From Salticus scenicus (Eukaryota; Arthropoda; Arachnida; Araneae; Salticidae), in NCBI GenBank assembly GCA_963930645.1, contig OZ005648.1:196733542-196797541 (forward strand): DNA of 64,000 bases, written 5' to 3'. Below are positions 43,400-55,175 of the stretch, one piece after another (position 1 is the first letter of the stretch; every line of letters begins with the position of its first letter). A program made the translations under genes and the position numbers. The notes below the pieces were generated by a model, which was given only the letters and a program-made list of their open reading frames with translations, made no database searches and had not been told where the DNA came from.

Positions 43400-44300
43400 T
43401 ATACGCAAGCGAAGTATAACGTCACTGACCGTCCGTAGATGCAAGAAGAAGATTCCCTGTGTTAATCGCCCATTGGATTGTTTGTAAAAAATTATCAAAA
43501 ATCAAGGAAAATCATTTCCAGATTTTAATCCTCATATTTGGGTATAGATATGATTTAGTTATCGTATGCATGTGTTAGTTTGGGTTATTTTGCTGTCAAA
43601 TTGACAAAATTTTAATTTTAAAATTCCAAAACTGTCATCCTTGGCGTTTTTTTGTATTTGGCGATCAAAAGCGTAATACGAAAGTATAAATGCCAGATGT
43701 ATATTTTCGTAATATGTATTGTACGAAATATTTTTTCATATTATTCATTACTCTCTTAATATAAGTGTTAAAATAACCATGATTTTTGAAAGAAATTAAA
43801 TATGTTCGCCAGATAATTTGGCGATATTTCTTCTTCCGCCAAGGATGGCAGATATGAAATCTATTCCGCTGCACCATATGAGTATCATATGTCACACACT
43901 TTATTTAGACATTTGAAAGAAATTTGACTTTAAATTATGATAGAATATTTATCATTTTACTTTTAATTAGTATGTTAGTTGGATATTTATTGTGTACATA
44001 TCATCCTTTGAAATGAAATGTTTATGTTTTCAATCGAATATGGAAGTTTGCCATTTTTCTTTCTAGGGTTTTGAAATTTAAAATTCAAATTTTATCAATT
44101 TTACAGCAAAAACAAATTAATCTAACGCATGCACGCGATAACTAATACATATCTATACCCAAATATGGGGATTAAAATCGGGAAATAACTTTCCTTGATT
44201 TTTAATAATTTTTACAAAAAATCCAATGGGCGATTAGCATAGGAAATCTTTTTCTTGCATCCACGGACGGTCAGTGACGTTATCACTTCTCTTGCGTATA
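43400..44300. mobile_element. TIR element with ~250-bp inverted arms
   Basis: The ends are ATACGCAAGCGAAG and its complement near 44288-44300. The arms match over about 250 bp, including CGTCACTGACCGTCCGT, TAATCGCCCATTGGATT and CATATTTGGGTATAGATATG. The central part has a 76-codon minus ORF without family signal. No transposase is visible, so it is non-autonomous. A target duplication was not resolved. Confidence 0.82.
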
Positions 44301-44759
44301 ATGCAAATTTATGTGAAATATTGCCTTATTTTGATGTGTTACGAAATTTCTAAATTTAAAAGTTGAAAGTCGAGTGAACTCACTCCATATTTTTTTTTTC
44401 CCTTTTGAAATTTTTTATCAGTAAAATCACACACACACAAAATAATAATAATAATAATTAATTAAAAAAGTAAATAAATAAATAAAAAAGTAATTTGTAA
44501 TCCATAAACTTTACTTAGAAAAGATGTGTAAAATATACGTTACTTTTAACGTTTTAAAAAATAGAAAATTATAACGTATTCGTGCAAAGTAAATTAATAA
44601 AAAATTAAAGCAACTTATCGCCTAATGGAAATGTAACCGCAAGAGTTTCGACCATTTGAGGCAAGCATCATACATAATATTTATTTCGTACCTGAAATAT
44701 GTTAGAAAAAGTAAATACGAGTACACTATTATTATTTTACCTGATTAAGCGATTATATA
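44301..44759. other. AT-rich non-coding stretch
   Basis: It has a short (AC)n, (AAT)n near 44440-44458 and (AAAT)n near 44472-44488. No gene is seen. Confidence 0.65.
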
Positions 44760-45300
44760 TAATTTTACCATGTTTTTATTAACTTCTATTCTTGTTTGTT
44801 TGTATGTATGTTTGTTTGTTTGGCACAAATCTTGAAATGGAATTTTAACTAACTTCCCTACTAGCTAGACATTTGAAACTTTCAGAATAGCTCGCAACCC
44901 AATGAGAACACAATACTTCGAAGTCCGATTTTCGAATTTTCGAATAGTTTTCTTATAATTAATTAAAATATGAAAGTAATAACCTCCTAATACCTTATAA
45001 ATAGCCATTAAAATGTTAGCTATAATTTAATTATTGCCAAAAAGAAAAAAAAAATACGAGTTCATTTTCTTTCGACATAAAAATAAATAAACGTGATTAA
45101 ATAAATAATTTAATTAAACGTGAGCGTTAAAAAAATGTAAAAAGTTAAATTATGTATCTCACAAAAATTGACGTCACTATCGGTTTATAGATTTCATACG
45201 TATTGATAAAGCGCTAATGTAATTAGTTCTATAGCTATGATTCAACAGAAAATTTAAAAACATGGTTTATAAAAAGTTTTTTATCTTAAGAATTTGCTAA
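44760..45300 (+). repeat. Dispersed repeat D, copy
   Basis: Landmarks are TTGTTTGTTTGG, ACTAGCTAGACATTTGAAAC, TACGAGTTCATTTTCTTTCG and AATTGACGTCACTAT, in the same order as at 53041-53430 and inverted at 27470-28035. Confidence 0.82.
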
Positions 45301-45577
45301 CTTATCATGAAAAGTAAACGTTGTGCTTGGATAAATATTTTATTTTACCTACTCACAATCCTTTGCCATTGGTTGTATTTTGCGACGCAGCCACGTTAGA
45401 CAGTTGGCACTGCTGTAGGTGAAATTTTTATTTATTTTATTTTATTTTATATTTTAGCGTTACGTTGTTCTGCTTATATTTATTACTCGCTTTGCAATTC
45501 TTTATTTAAGTCCTGATAAAAGCCTAGAAAAATTTCTGGAATTTACTCACGCTGTTTATAACATTAAATTTTAGAAA

Positions 45578-47596
45578 TCTATATATATATAAATGAATGT
45601 TTGTCTGTATGTCCTTTATAAAATCGTAAACGGCTTGACCGATTTCGATCATTCTTTTTTTGTTTTTTTCCTTATAGGTCAGGGATGGTTTTGGAAAAAA
45701 AAAAATTGAAAAAATTCGCCCCCAAAAAATCCTTCATATCTCAAACAAAAAAACAGATATCCGTAAAATTTTTGCTTTAAAATATAGCTAATATAAATGT
45801 ATAAAAACCAATTTCTGGAATTTTCGAAATTCGGTCCCCAAGGGGGGACGGGGGGGGGGGAACGGGATTTCACATGCGTAAAACGCGATTTCGCATAATC
45901 CTATATATCTCAAACAACAAAAAAAAAAACAGATATACGTGAAATTTTTGCTATAAAATATAGCTAATACAAATATCTAAAAACCAATTTCTGGAATTTT
46001 AAAAATTCAGCCCCCAGGTGGGGCAGCAGGGGGGTGGGGAAGCAGGGGCAAAAACAATTAGAAATACAGTTAGGCCTTTCAAAATTGGTACAGATAGGTT
46101 TCAATAGCCTGCAAGTCGAATGGGGATATTTTCGAAAGTGTAAAGTTATTAGGAGGGGAGAGGGGAAGGGGCAAAAAAATAAAATAAAAATAGAGTTAGA
46201 TCGTTCAAATTTGGAATCGATTGCGGACATTTTCGAATTTGTAAAATTATTAGGAGGTGTGGGAAGGGGGTGGAGCGGTAAGGGGGGGTCTATGATCAAA
46301 AACAAATAGAACTACAGTTAGAGCATTCAAAACTGGTACAGATAGGTTTTAAAGGCCTGCAAATCGAATGGGGATATTTTCGAAAGTGTAAAGTTATTAG
46401 GAGAGGCGAGAAGGGGGGGGGGATGGGGGGGGGAGCAAAAAAAATAGAGTTAGATCGTTCAAATTTGGTATATAGAGGTTTTCGATACTTACAAGTCGAT
46501 TGCGGATATTTTTGAATTTGTAAAATTATTAGGAGGGGCGGTAAGGGTGGGCTATGGGCAAAAACAAATAGAAATGCAGTTAGGCCGTTCAAAATTGGTA
46601 CAGATTGGTTTCAGAGGCCTGCAAGTCGAATGGGGATATTTTCGAAAGTGCAAAGTTATTATGTAGAAGGGGCGAGAAGGGGGAAAGGGATGGGGGGGGC
46701 AAAAAAAAAATAGAGTTAGATCGTTCAAATTTGGTATATAGAGGTTTTCGATACTTACAAATCGATTGCGAATATTTTCGAATTTGTAAAATTATTAGGA
46801 GGTGCGGGAAGGGGGTGGAGCGGTAAGGGGGGGGCTATGGGCAAAAACAAATAGAAATTCAGTTAGGGCATTCAAAATTGGTACAGATAGGTTTTAAAGG
46901 CCTGCAAGTCGAATGGGGATATTTTCGAAAGTGCAAAGTTATTAGGAGGGGCGAGAAGGGGGAAAGGAATGGGGGGGGAAGGTAAAAAAATAAAAATAGA
47001 GTTAGATCGTTCAAAATTGGTACACAAATTGTTTTCGATACTTAAAATCGAATGCGGATATTTTTGAATTTGTAAAATTATTAGGAGGGGCGGTAAGGGT
47101 GGGCTATGGGCAAAAACAAATAGAAATTCAGTTAGGCCGTTCAAAATTGGTACAGATTGGTTTTAGAGGCCTGTAAGTTGAATGGGGATATTTTCGAAAG
47201 TGTAACGTTATTAGGAGGGACGGGAGGGGGGGAGGCGGAGGGGCAACAAAAAATAAAATAGAGTTAGATCATTCAAAATTGGTACATAGATTTTTTCGAT
47301 ACTTACATATCGATTGCGGATATTTTCGAATTTTTAAAATTATTGGGAAGGGGGGGGGGAGAGTAGTGGGGCAAAAAAAATAAAAATAGAGATAGACCGT
47401 TCAAAACTGGTGCATAGAGGTTTTTGATATTTACAAATCGATTGCGGATAGTTTCGAATTTGTAAAATTATTAGGATAGACGGGAGGGGGGGCGAAGGGG
47501 GAAAATAACAGAAATAAGAGTTAGAGTAGTTTGGGAATTTTTTCCGAAGGCAGTGAGAACCCGGTGCGACATTTTTTCTAATCAGATTTTGTTTCG

Positions 47597-47629
<33 letters not shown>

Positions 47630-47721
47630 CACGTGATAAAAATTAATGCAATTTTGAGAATTCAGTAATTATAGTGATTCATTTAAAAATAGGGTCCAGC
47701 GAAGCGGGCAAAGCCTGCTAG
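45578..47721 (+). mobile_element. Helitron-type element 3
   Basis: It starts TCTATATATATATAAATG after a host A and ends CCAGCGAAGCGGGCAAAGCC-TGCTAG before a host T. The interior has AAACGGCTTGACCGATTTCG after the 5' end, as in element 1 (GGCTGGACGGAATTC), then duplicated AACAAAAAAACAGATAT-type units and a long tandem array. It is non-coding. Confidence 0.78.
46040..47510 (+). repeat. Tandem array of ~250-285-bp units with G runs, 5-6 copies
   Basis: GCCTGCAARTCGAATGGGGA recurs near 46108, 46355, 46616, 46899 and 47168. Between them a sister subunit with TTACAAATCGATTGCGGATA alternates. Each subunit ends in a G-rich run after TTATTAGGAGG. Long ORFs on both strands come from the array. Confidence 0.9.
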
Positions 47722-48213
47722 TAATAGTAATAAAAATGCTGATTAAATTTAGGTGTATATCGGCCAACAAATAACCCTGCTATTATTTACCCTTTTCTTT
47801 TTTTTCATGGCTACATCTCAACATCATATAATGAAGAAATAGCGTGTACTTTACTGCACATTTTCAGAGAGTGTCATTTATAAAATGTCTTCAATAATCA
47901 AAGTATATTTACTTTACTATAAAATCTTTTTTGCTTAAATCTGAAAGAAAAAATCTTGTTTGCAAAGTAAATAATTGCACCTTTGATTCGGACGTCGTAA
48001 AAAATATATATTATATTTAATTTTTCAATAAAAATTAAAAATTAATGTTTCTACTTTAGAAAATCTAATATGGATCACTAATGTAATTCTGCAATAATTA
48101 GTTATATTATCTTTAAAATGTGTATATAAAATAGATTTTTCAACATCATTGATTTCTTTTTGTTGTAATTTTACATAAGAGTACTGTGTAACTAAGTTAC
48201 TATGCGGACTTAT
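47722..48213. other. AT-rich non-coding stretch
   Basis: I see no gene, element or repeat here. Confidence 0.6.
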
Positions 48214-48720
48214 TCAAGATATTTGAACTGCAAGTTCACTTCCAACTTTGGTTTGAATTAATGTAATAATTTTAAAAGTTATCGCAATGGCACATTTTCA
48301 AATAGCAGCCTGATTTCAAATTGCCGCAACTTGGAAACAAAATGTTGGAACTAGTTGCGCAGTGAACTCATCCACGATATTTGTGTGGTAAGTTCATTGT
48401 CCAACTTTGGATCGAACTGAATCTGTATTTAAAAAGTTATCTTGATTATAAATTTTCAGCTGGTAGCCTGATTTCAAATTGTCCCGCTTAGCACATCTGC
48501 ACATCGCATCGTTAACATCCGCCCTTTGTTAAAAATGGTATATAAAATTCATTAATAACCTTGGTTGAGACCCTTGTATGGTTTATGTATACATCAAAAT
48601 TCAAGAGGCCGCCACTTAAAAACAAAAAGGCAGAGCAACTTGGTTAATAAACTCATCCAAAATATTTATAATGTAAGTTCACTGTCCAAATTTAGTTCGA
48701 TCTGAAGTATTATTTCGGGA
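48214..48720 (+). repeat. Three diverged tandem units
   Basis: A segment of the type GATATTTG...AAGTTCAYTGTCCAACTTTGG recurs near 48218, 48379 and 48660, followed in the first two by AGCCTGATTTCAAATTG. Confidence 0.75.
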
Positions 48721-48747
48721 GTTATCGTGATAACAAAATTTCCATTG

Positions 48748-48780
<33 letters not shown>

Positions 48781-48862
48781 TGTATATATATACAAATCTA
48801 GTGTACTCAAAATTTTATTCTAATACCATCTCAAAATTTGGTTTCATAGCATTTTAATGTAG

Positions 48863-50357
48863 GGGAGAGTGGGGATGAATGGAACATTTTTCATGTTTTT
48901 ATTGATAACGTTGGCCATATGTAATTCAGAATTTTGCAACACTGCTCATACGTGCGCTTCAGTAATCAGTTAGATATAAACATACTAATTTTAATAAAAT
49001 GTTATCATTTACATATATATATATATGTATGTATATGTATATGCATGTGCATTGTCCCATTCATCCCCACATGCAGGGATGAATGGGACATGATTGAAGA
49101 TGAATGGGACAGGACTGGAGTTAACAAAGAAAAGAAAACAAAATGAAAAGTTAATAAATATTTAATGTTAAATTGGTTTATGTGTTTCATTACACACTAT
49201 GAGTTTACTGAAAACAACATAAACTGATGCATTGACTCAAATTAACATCAAAAGACAAAAGTCCTTTGGTTCGTGCAGTTCCTAATGCTCTAGGTTTTGG
49301 TAATTTAATCTAATAAGACCTAATCTAAAAATAAATATATAAATAAGACGTTAGAAAGCGATAAATCATTATAATTCAGTACAAATATTCCAGATAAATT
49401 GTTTTCGACTGATCGGGAAAATCAACATTCTATTCTGTATTACATTAATAATCATCAGGATTTATTTAATTAGCTTGATTGAAATTGTGATTTCAACCAA
49501 ATTATTATTAGTTTATATATTTAATTTTTTTTTTAAATTATTGATTTAAGTTGCATTGAATATTCTAACTTATAATTTTTTTAATCATAATTTTTATAAA
49601 CAAAAATCAGAACAATTAATTTCAATTTTTTTTCTAAGTCCATAAAATTAAGAATCCTGATAATGAATATGGCTAATTTACATAACTAAAAATAAAAAAT
49701 TATTTTATAATGAATTAACTAACCTTATATAGATCCTAGTAATTAAAAGAAAAAAAAAAGCCTGCTCATCCTTAATTTTTACTTATATTTCTTTATATTT
49801 AGTCTACTTGCACTAAATTCAAATGTTACTTTTATAATTTCATGTAATAACTACTGAACTATAGGTTATAAAAATATTGAAAATATATTTAAGATTTGTT
49901 TTAATATAATTCTTGTGTACAATTTTAAATTAGTACATAGTGAGGAATGTCACATTCATCCTCATTTAAACTGCCCCGTTCATCCTAATCATCACATGAT
50001 CATATAAAACAGGAAATAGGCTTAATGGACAATTGTCAATATTCTTCTTGAATATCATAAACACAATAAAAGATTATGCATTTTCAGCATATATGAGTTA
50101 TATTAACTTTAAGCAAATAGTTAATTTTTAACTACTATGTTATTCAATCAGTAAAAACTTACTCTGGCAGCAGAAAAAAACACTTTAATTTTTTTCTGCC
50201 CTTCAGTAGACAGCACAATTCTGAAACTATACTTGATGAATGACCTCAGTACTGCCATATATCAGAAAAATTTTCAAGTTTCCGGTGCTTGCAAAACATA
50301 AAAATTTGGCTGTTGTACCATTCATCCGGCGTCCCATTCAACCCCACCTTCCCTATT
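48863..50357. mobile_element. TIR element rich in GGGATGAATGGGACA motifs
   Basis: The left end (AGGGGAGAGTGGGGATGAAT) and the right end (CCCATTCAACCCCACCTTCC) are inverted matches. The motif GATGAATGGGACA occurs again inside: four times at 49053-49110, where TGTCCCATTCATCCC (49053-49067) and its complement (49076-49090) form a 15-bp hairpin, and in diverged form near 49930-49990 and 50318. No transposase is present. Confidence 0.72.
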
Positions 50358-50693
50358 TCAATATCAAGTTTTCTTAACATTGAAATACAAGGAAGTAATG
50401 ACTCGAAGCACGAAGATAAACTAATAATAATAGTTCCATGCAAAAAAGTAACATTTTATTATTTTTATGTTCATTTAAAACACAAAAATCAGATAATAAA
50501 AGCATAAGTATTTCAGTAAGAAATATGTATCACCTATTTTGCATGCAACATTCAATCAGAGCCCTTTAAAAAGTATTGTATGTTGCATGCCTTCATTAAA
50601 AGGATTCTTAATGATTTTTTCAAACATCTTTGTTCATATTCATTCTAGTTCTGCATGTGATACTTGGTTTCATCTTGTGCAACGTTTTTTTAT

Positions 50694-50738
<45 letters not shown>

Positions 50739-51005
50739 ATTTGTAGCTGGTGAGATAAGTGCATGTATGGGAATAATATTTCACACTTTTAATAATAAAA
50801 AAATATATAAGATAAATCGGGGGGGGAGACACCATATATAAGCATATTTAATTTATTACAGCCAATAATTGAAGTGATATGATAATGAAAAAAATACACC
50901 GTGTTCTTCTATGTTTAATTTATTATGTATTCTTATTAATTAATTTCCCAGTCTGTGTGTATACATGGTTGACAAATTTAATGTAAATAAACTCGTGTAA
51001 TTGTG
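50358..51005. other. AT-rich non-coding stretch
   Basis: It holds (AT)n at about 50695-50735 and a short G run at 50820. No gene is supported. Confidence 0.6.
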
Positions 51006-52610
51006 GCATCTTCCCCCGTATAGACTGGGAAGGTGCCACCAGTTATGAGGTAAGATGCAACACCACAAAAGATAAGAAAAATAAGGCAAACTTTGGAAAA
51101 TTACTTGTGAATTAAGAATAACTCTGGAGAAACAAACAAATTTGTAAACTGAAGTAATTTTATTGAAATTTACTTCAGTTAAAATTAAGAGTATATGTTT
51201 GAAATGTTAGCCTGCGCAAGATTTAATTTAGTACAAACGATCACCATAACAATCTTCGTGGCACAATTTATTGCATTCGGTGTGTAAGGCTTCTGGAGGC
51301 TCATGTGTTTCCTATCTATGTTTGTTCCAGAGATGATATAGATTTTGCTTTCACAAACAGCACATGGGACAATAGGCCTACACCAGCAGTTGCTTCCACC
51401 AGCAGAGCTAGAGGCAGTCGATTGTCACCAACAGTTGCCTCCACCAGCACAGAAAAGTCATTTAACAGGGAAGAGGTGCCGCTCACCGCTCTAGGATCAG
51501 TGTCGAGCGATTCCAGCTATGCTAGGCCCCTCTTCCGGAGTTTATTTAAACTCTAAAAAAAAAAAAAAAAAAAAAAAAAAATTACAAAAGCCGCTAGAGA
51601 CAGGTCTCCCACGCGACAAGGAGCGGCATGTACAATGACTTTTCTGTACATGCCGCTCCTTGTCGCGTGGGAGACCTGTCTCTAGCGGCTTTTGTAATTT
51701 TTTTTTTTTTTTTTTTTCTTTTAGAGTTTAAATAAACTCCGGAAGAGGGGCCTAGCATAGCTGGAATCGCTCGACACTGCTCCTAGAGCGGTGAGCGGCA
51801 CCTCTTCCCTGTTAAATGACTTTTCTGTGCTGGTGGAGGCAACTGTTGGTGACAATCGACTGCCTCTAGCTCTGCTGGTGGAAGCAACTGCTGGTGTAGG
51901 CCTATTGTCCCATGTGCTGTTTGTGAAAGCAAAATCTATATCATCTCTGGAACAAACATAGATAGGAAACACATGATCTGGGATTGCTTGTGTGTTATAA
52001 GGATAAATCTCAATAGCTGAAAACCCAAAGTTCCATTTCCTACTGTGGCTGACTTGCTCCGAGCTATATTCAGGAGATATCCTTACTGGAGACTTGAATG
52101 TTTGTTAAAATAATATTATAAAAATGATAATTATTACAATATTAAAATCATAATTATTAATCCCATTTATATTTTACACTGTAATATACAGTATATAAAG
52201 TAAAACATAAACTTTAAAGGTCATTTAATTTATTTCTGAATCATGTTGCGTCTTCCCCCAAGTATGGAATGAAGATGTCACATACGCTTACTTTTGTATT
52301 GTTGCAAGGTTAAGGTCGCTCATGCTTACCTTGTGTGTGTAATAAGGAACTCGATTATATTGGTAATATCTTCTTTAAAATAAAACATCTGTTTATGAGC
52401 TTTAAATATGAGCAACAGCATATTATAAGGGCTTTACTCGCAAGGTTAAATGCTCACGAGATCGAAAACAACGGCGATTAAAGCGATAAATTAAGATAAT
52501 TTAACAATCCATGCGCTTTTTGGGATAAGACTTCTCACACATGGTGATCAGTATTTACCATCTGTTGACGCACAAATGTGCTAGGAACAAACTTGCGTCT
52601 TCCCCTGAAT
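51006..52610. mobile_element. Possible element with GGGGAAGAYGCAA ends
   Basis: GGGAAGGTGCCACC and GGTAAGATGCAACACC near 51027-51066 pair loosely with TTGCGTCTTCCCCC at 52247 and TTGCGTCTTCCCCTGAATTG at 52591-52610. The design resembles the motif-rich TIR elements at 20.7 and 48.9 kb but with a different motif. The 676-bp palindrome lies inside. Confidence 0.45.
51301..51976. repeat. Near-perfect 676-bp palindrome, 10-nt loop
   Basis: The arms (51301-51634 and 51645-51976) are almost identical inverted copies around ATGACTTTTC. They differ by single bases and by the length of the internal A/T run (27 A against 25 T/C). Each arm has the same 83-codon outward-starting ORF (TSRARGSRLSPTVASTST in its middle), differing by one residue. 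Its inner half also matches the LINE 3' UTR module at 4048-4260. The ORF has no signal peptide or known domain, and it is most likely an incidental reading or a fragment of a host or element exon. Confidence 0.93.
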
Positions 52611-53040
52611 TGCCTTACTTTTAATAAATACTTCACATTTATGAACTAATGTATTATAAAAACTTTTCTACACGAAAAAAAAAAAAAAAAAAAGGACCGA
52701 CTTCAAAAAGAAATTTTTATTCAAACTACTAAAGATAAATTGAAAATTGACAAAAAATGGAATAGTAAATTATATGGGGAATTTCATTTTTCGTTTAAGC
52801 TTTGAGTTTTTTGGGGCTTAGAGCACAGTATTGTAATTCCAAAATATAGTAAAATCGTTTTCATAACAACCGAAAACATGTAAAACCATAAATAAAAAAT
52901 TACATGTTTAAGATATTTACGGATCTAGTAAGATCTATTTATAAGACTAGGAAAAATAAGAATTAATAGCAACTCACAATTTTTAGAAACGAATTAGGGT
53001 GAATAAACAGTAGTGAACTCTATATCAGGAGTGGACATTT
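52611..53040. other. AT-rich non-coding stretch
   Basis: A 17-base A run lies near 52676-52693. Nothing else is recognised. Confidence 0.6.
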
Positions 53041-53616
53041 TACCATATTTTTATTAACTCGCTTTCTTGCTTGTTTGTTTGTCTAGAACAAATCTTGCAA
53101 TCGCTTTTTAACTAACTTCTCGATTAGCTAGACATTTGAAACTTTTAGAATAGCGCAGAACATGATAACAACGCAATACCTACAAGCCTGATCTTCGAAT
53201 TTTTGATTAGTTTTCTTTTAATTAATTAAAATATGAAAATAATAACCTCCTAATTAAAGTTAGCCATTTAAATATTAGCTGTAATTTAATTGTTGTCAAA
53301 AAAAAGTTTACGAGTTCATTTTCTTTCGACATAAAAATAAATACATTAAATTAAATGTGAACATTAAAAAATTATAAAAAGTTAAAATAGGCATCTTGCA
53401 AAAATTGATGTCATTATAATCAACGAGATAAATAAAGTAGAGTGATAAATGGTGATCCTGACAAAGTCCAACATGAGTTATGGGACATGAACCATCTATG
53501 CGTTGGTTTCCTTGGCAACAGCTTATTTTCAATAAATTTCTGTAGCAACGGTTTGGAGATTGTACTTGGCGAAAATCATAACCGCCAAGGGTTTTGTTTA
53601 CTTATACAGTTTAATA

Positions 53617-53649
<33 letters not shown>

Positions 53650-54500
53650 TTCTAAATCATTTTAGTATTTATTTTACTTCTTTTTTATTTCACATAGTCG
53701 AAATTTAACAGGCAAAATATTTAAAAATAGTTGATAAATCAGTATTTCTTGTTAAATTTAGCTCTTTTAAAAGTTTAACTTTTCCTTATAACACTTTTAA
53801 ACTTTGTTGGGAAACGATGAAAAAAAAAAAAGTATTTTATTATTTATTATAATGGGAAATATGGGAAAAATTATTTTAAAAACAGTGTATTTCGGTTATA
53901 GGACTGTCGTGTTACCTAATACTGATGATAATTTGCCGAACTGAAATTTTAAATGCCAAAATAGAGATAAAGGGCCAAACATAGCAATGGTTCATATCAC
54001 GTGATTCATGTTGAACCACAGAAAGCTAACCTTTTATCCATTGAATCAACACTCTACTTTATTCAGCTCGTTGATTAAAACTTTAAAAGTTTTTACACAT
54101 TGATAAAGTGCTAGTTTAGTTCATGATGCTAATATATGTTGTTCTAAATGGAATAATATTTATTTTTAAAACCAACGTTTTTATTTATTTATTTATTTAT
54201 TAGTTCGCTCAAATGAGTCCGCTGTGAAAATAATTACCTCCTAACAGCTTTAAAATTAGCCATTTAAGTTTTATCTATAATTTAATTGTTGCAAAAAAAA
54301 ATACGAGTTCATTTTTTTTTTTTCGACAGGAAAATAGATATATTTACTTACACGTAAACAATAAAAAATTGTAAAAAATTAAATTATGCATCTCACAAAT
54401 ATTGACGTCATTATCACTTCAAAAATTAAATACACATTGATAAATTTCTAATATAGTTCTATAGCTATGATTCAACAGAAAATTTAAAAACATGGTAAAT
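53041..54500 (+). repeat. Dispersed repeat D, split by a MITE, then a second partial copy
   Basis: The first part (53041-53416) follows the order of the copy at 44760. It resumes after the inserted MITE with TTTTTACACATTGATAAAGTG (54093 onward). A second partial copy (about 54200-54500) begins with CTCCTAACAGCTTTAAAATT and ends TAGCTATGATTCAACAGAAA. Confidence 0.78.
53419..54075. mobile_element. MITE with TA target duplication nested in repeat D
   Basis: The ends are ATCAACGAGATAAATAAAGT and its inverted match, ACTTTATTCAGCTCGTTGAT, with about 22 of 25 bases paired. TA flanks both ends (53417-53418 and 54076-54077), and the host repeat D reads through at the junction. TA duplication and size suggest a Tc1/mariner-mobilised MITE. 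The interior has a 31-base poly-T and no transposase. Confidence 0.88.
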
Positions 54501-54689
54501 AATAAAAATAATAAAAAAAATTGTCGTATAATTATTTACATTTAAACTCTGAAAACAAGCTTCCTAATTTTTACATTGGTATGAGCAATGTTCGGAGTTC
54601 ATGTTTTAAAATTCTTTACTTTAATGCCTTAAATTAAAATCCTTTCCATCCATAAGTTTTGGAATATCAGTAATTTAAAAAAAAAAGTA

Positions 54690-55134
54690 ATCTGGTGTGG
54701 TATCCGCACGACTTTCTGCTTGATTTTTATTTTTATAACAACAAATTGCACATTAAGAGGTAATATAACAAGTAATATAAAAACCTATGTTAAAATTAAT
54801 TCAAATTAGGTTTAGGAAGTTTTATTTGATGAAGAATTCTCTTTGACAGGAGCTAGCGCTCTTTCAACCCCTGTTTGAATATATTACTAATATCTATATA
54901 GAATTCAAGGTTGCTATTGAATTTAAAAATTTATCTCAAATTATTCAGACAATTTTCACCCACATCACTCCTCGAAACTTTTCAATCTTAATCAAAGTAT
55001 CCAAATATAAACTTCATATGAACTTCAAAATGCAACATTTGAGTTAAATTATGTCTGATAACAGACATACAAAAACAACAACCTTTAAAAACTCATGAAA
55101 TCTAGAATTCAGGAAATTTCAAGAAATTCGTATT

Positions 55135-55175
<41 letters not shown>

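Noticed and set aside
45964..47144. Several ORFs of 73-113 codons on both strands
   Set aside because: They repeat with the ~270-bp tandem array of Helitron element 3, and Pro/Leu-rich or Gly-rich runs come from the G tracts.
51305..51972. Pair of 83-codon ORFs as two host genes
   Set aside because: They are one sequence duplicated in inverted orientation by the palindrome, with no promoter, splice or family evidence. A fragment of a real exon cannot be excluded.
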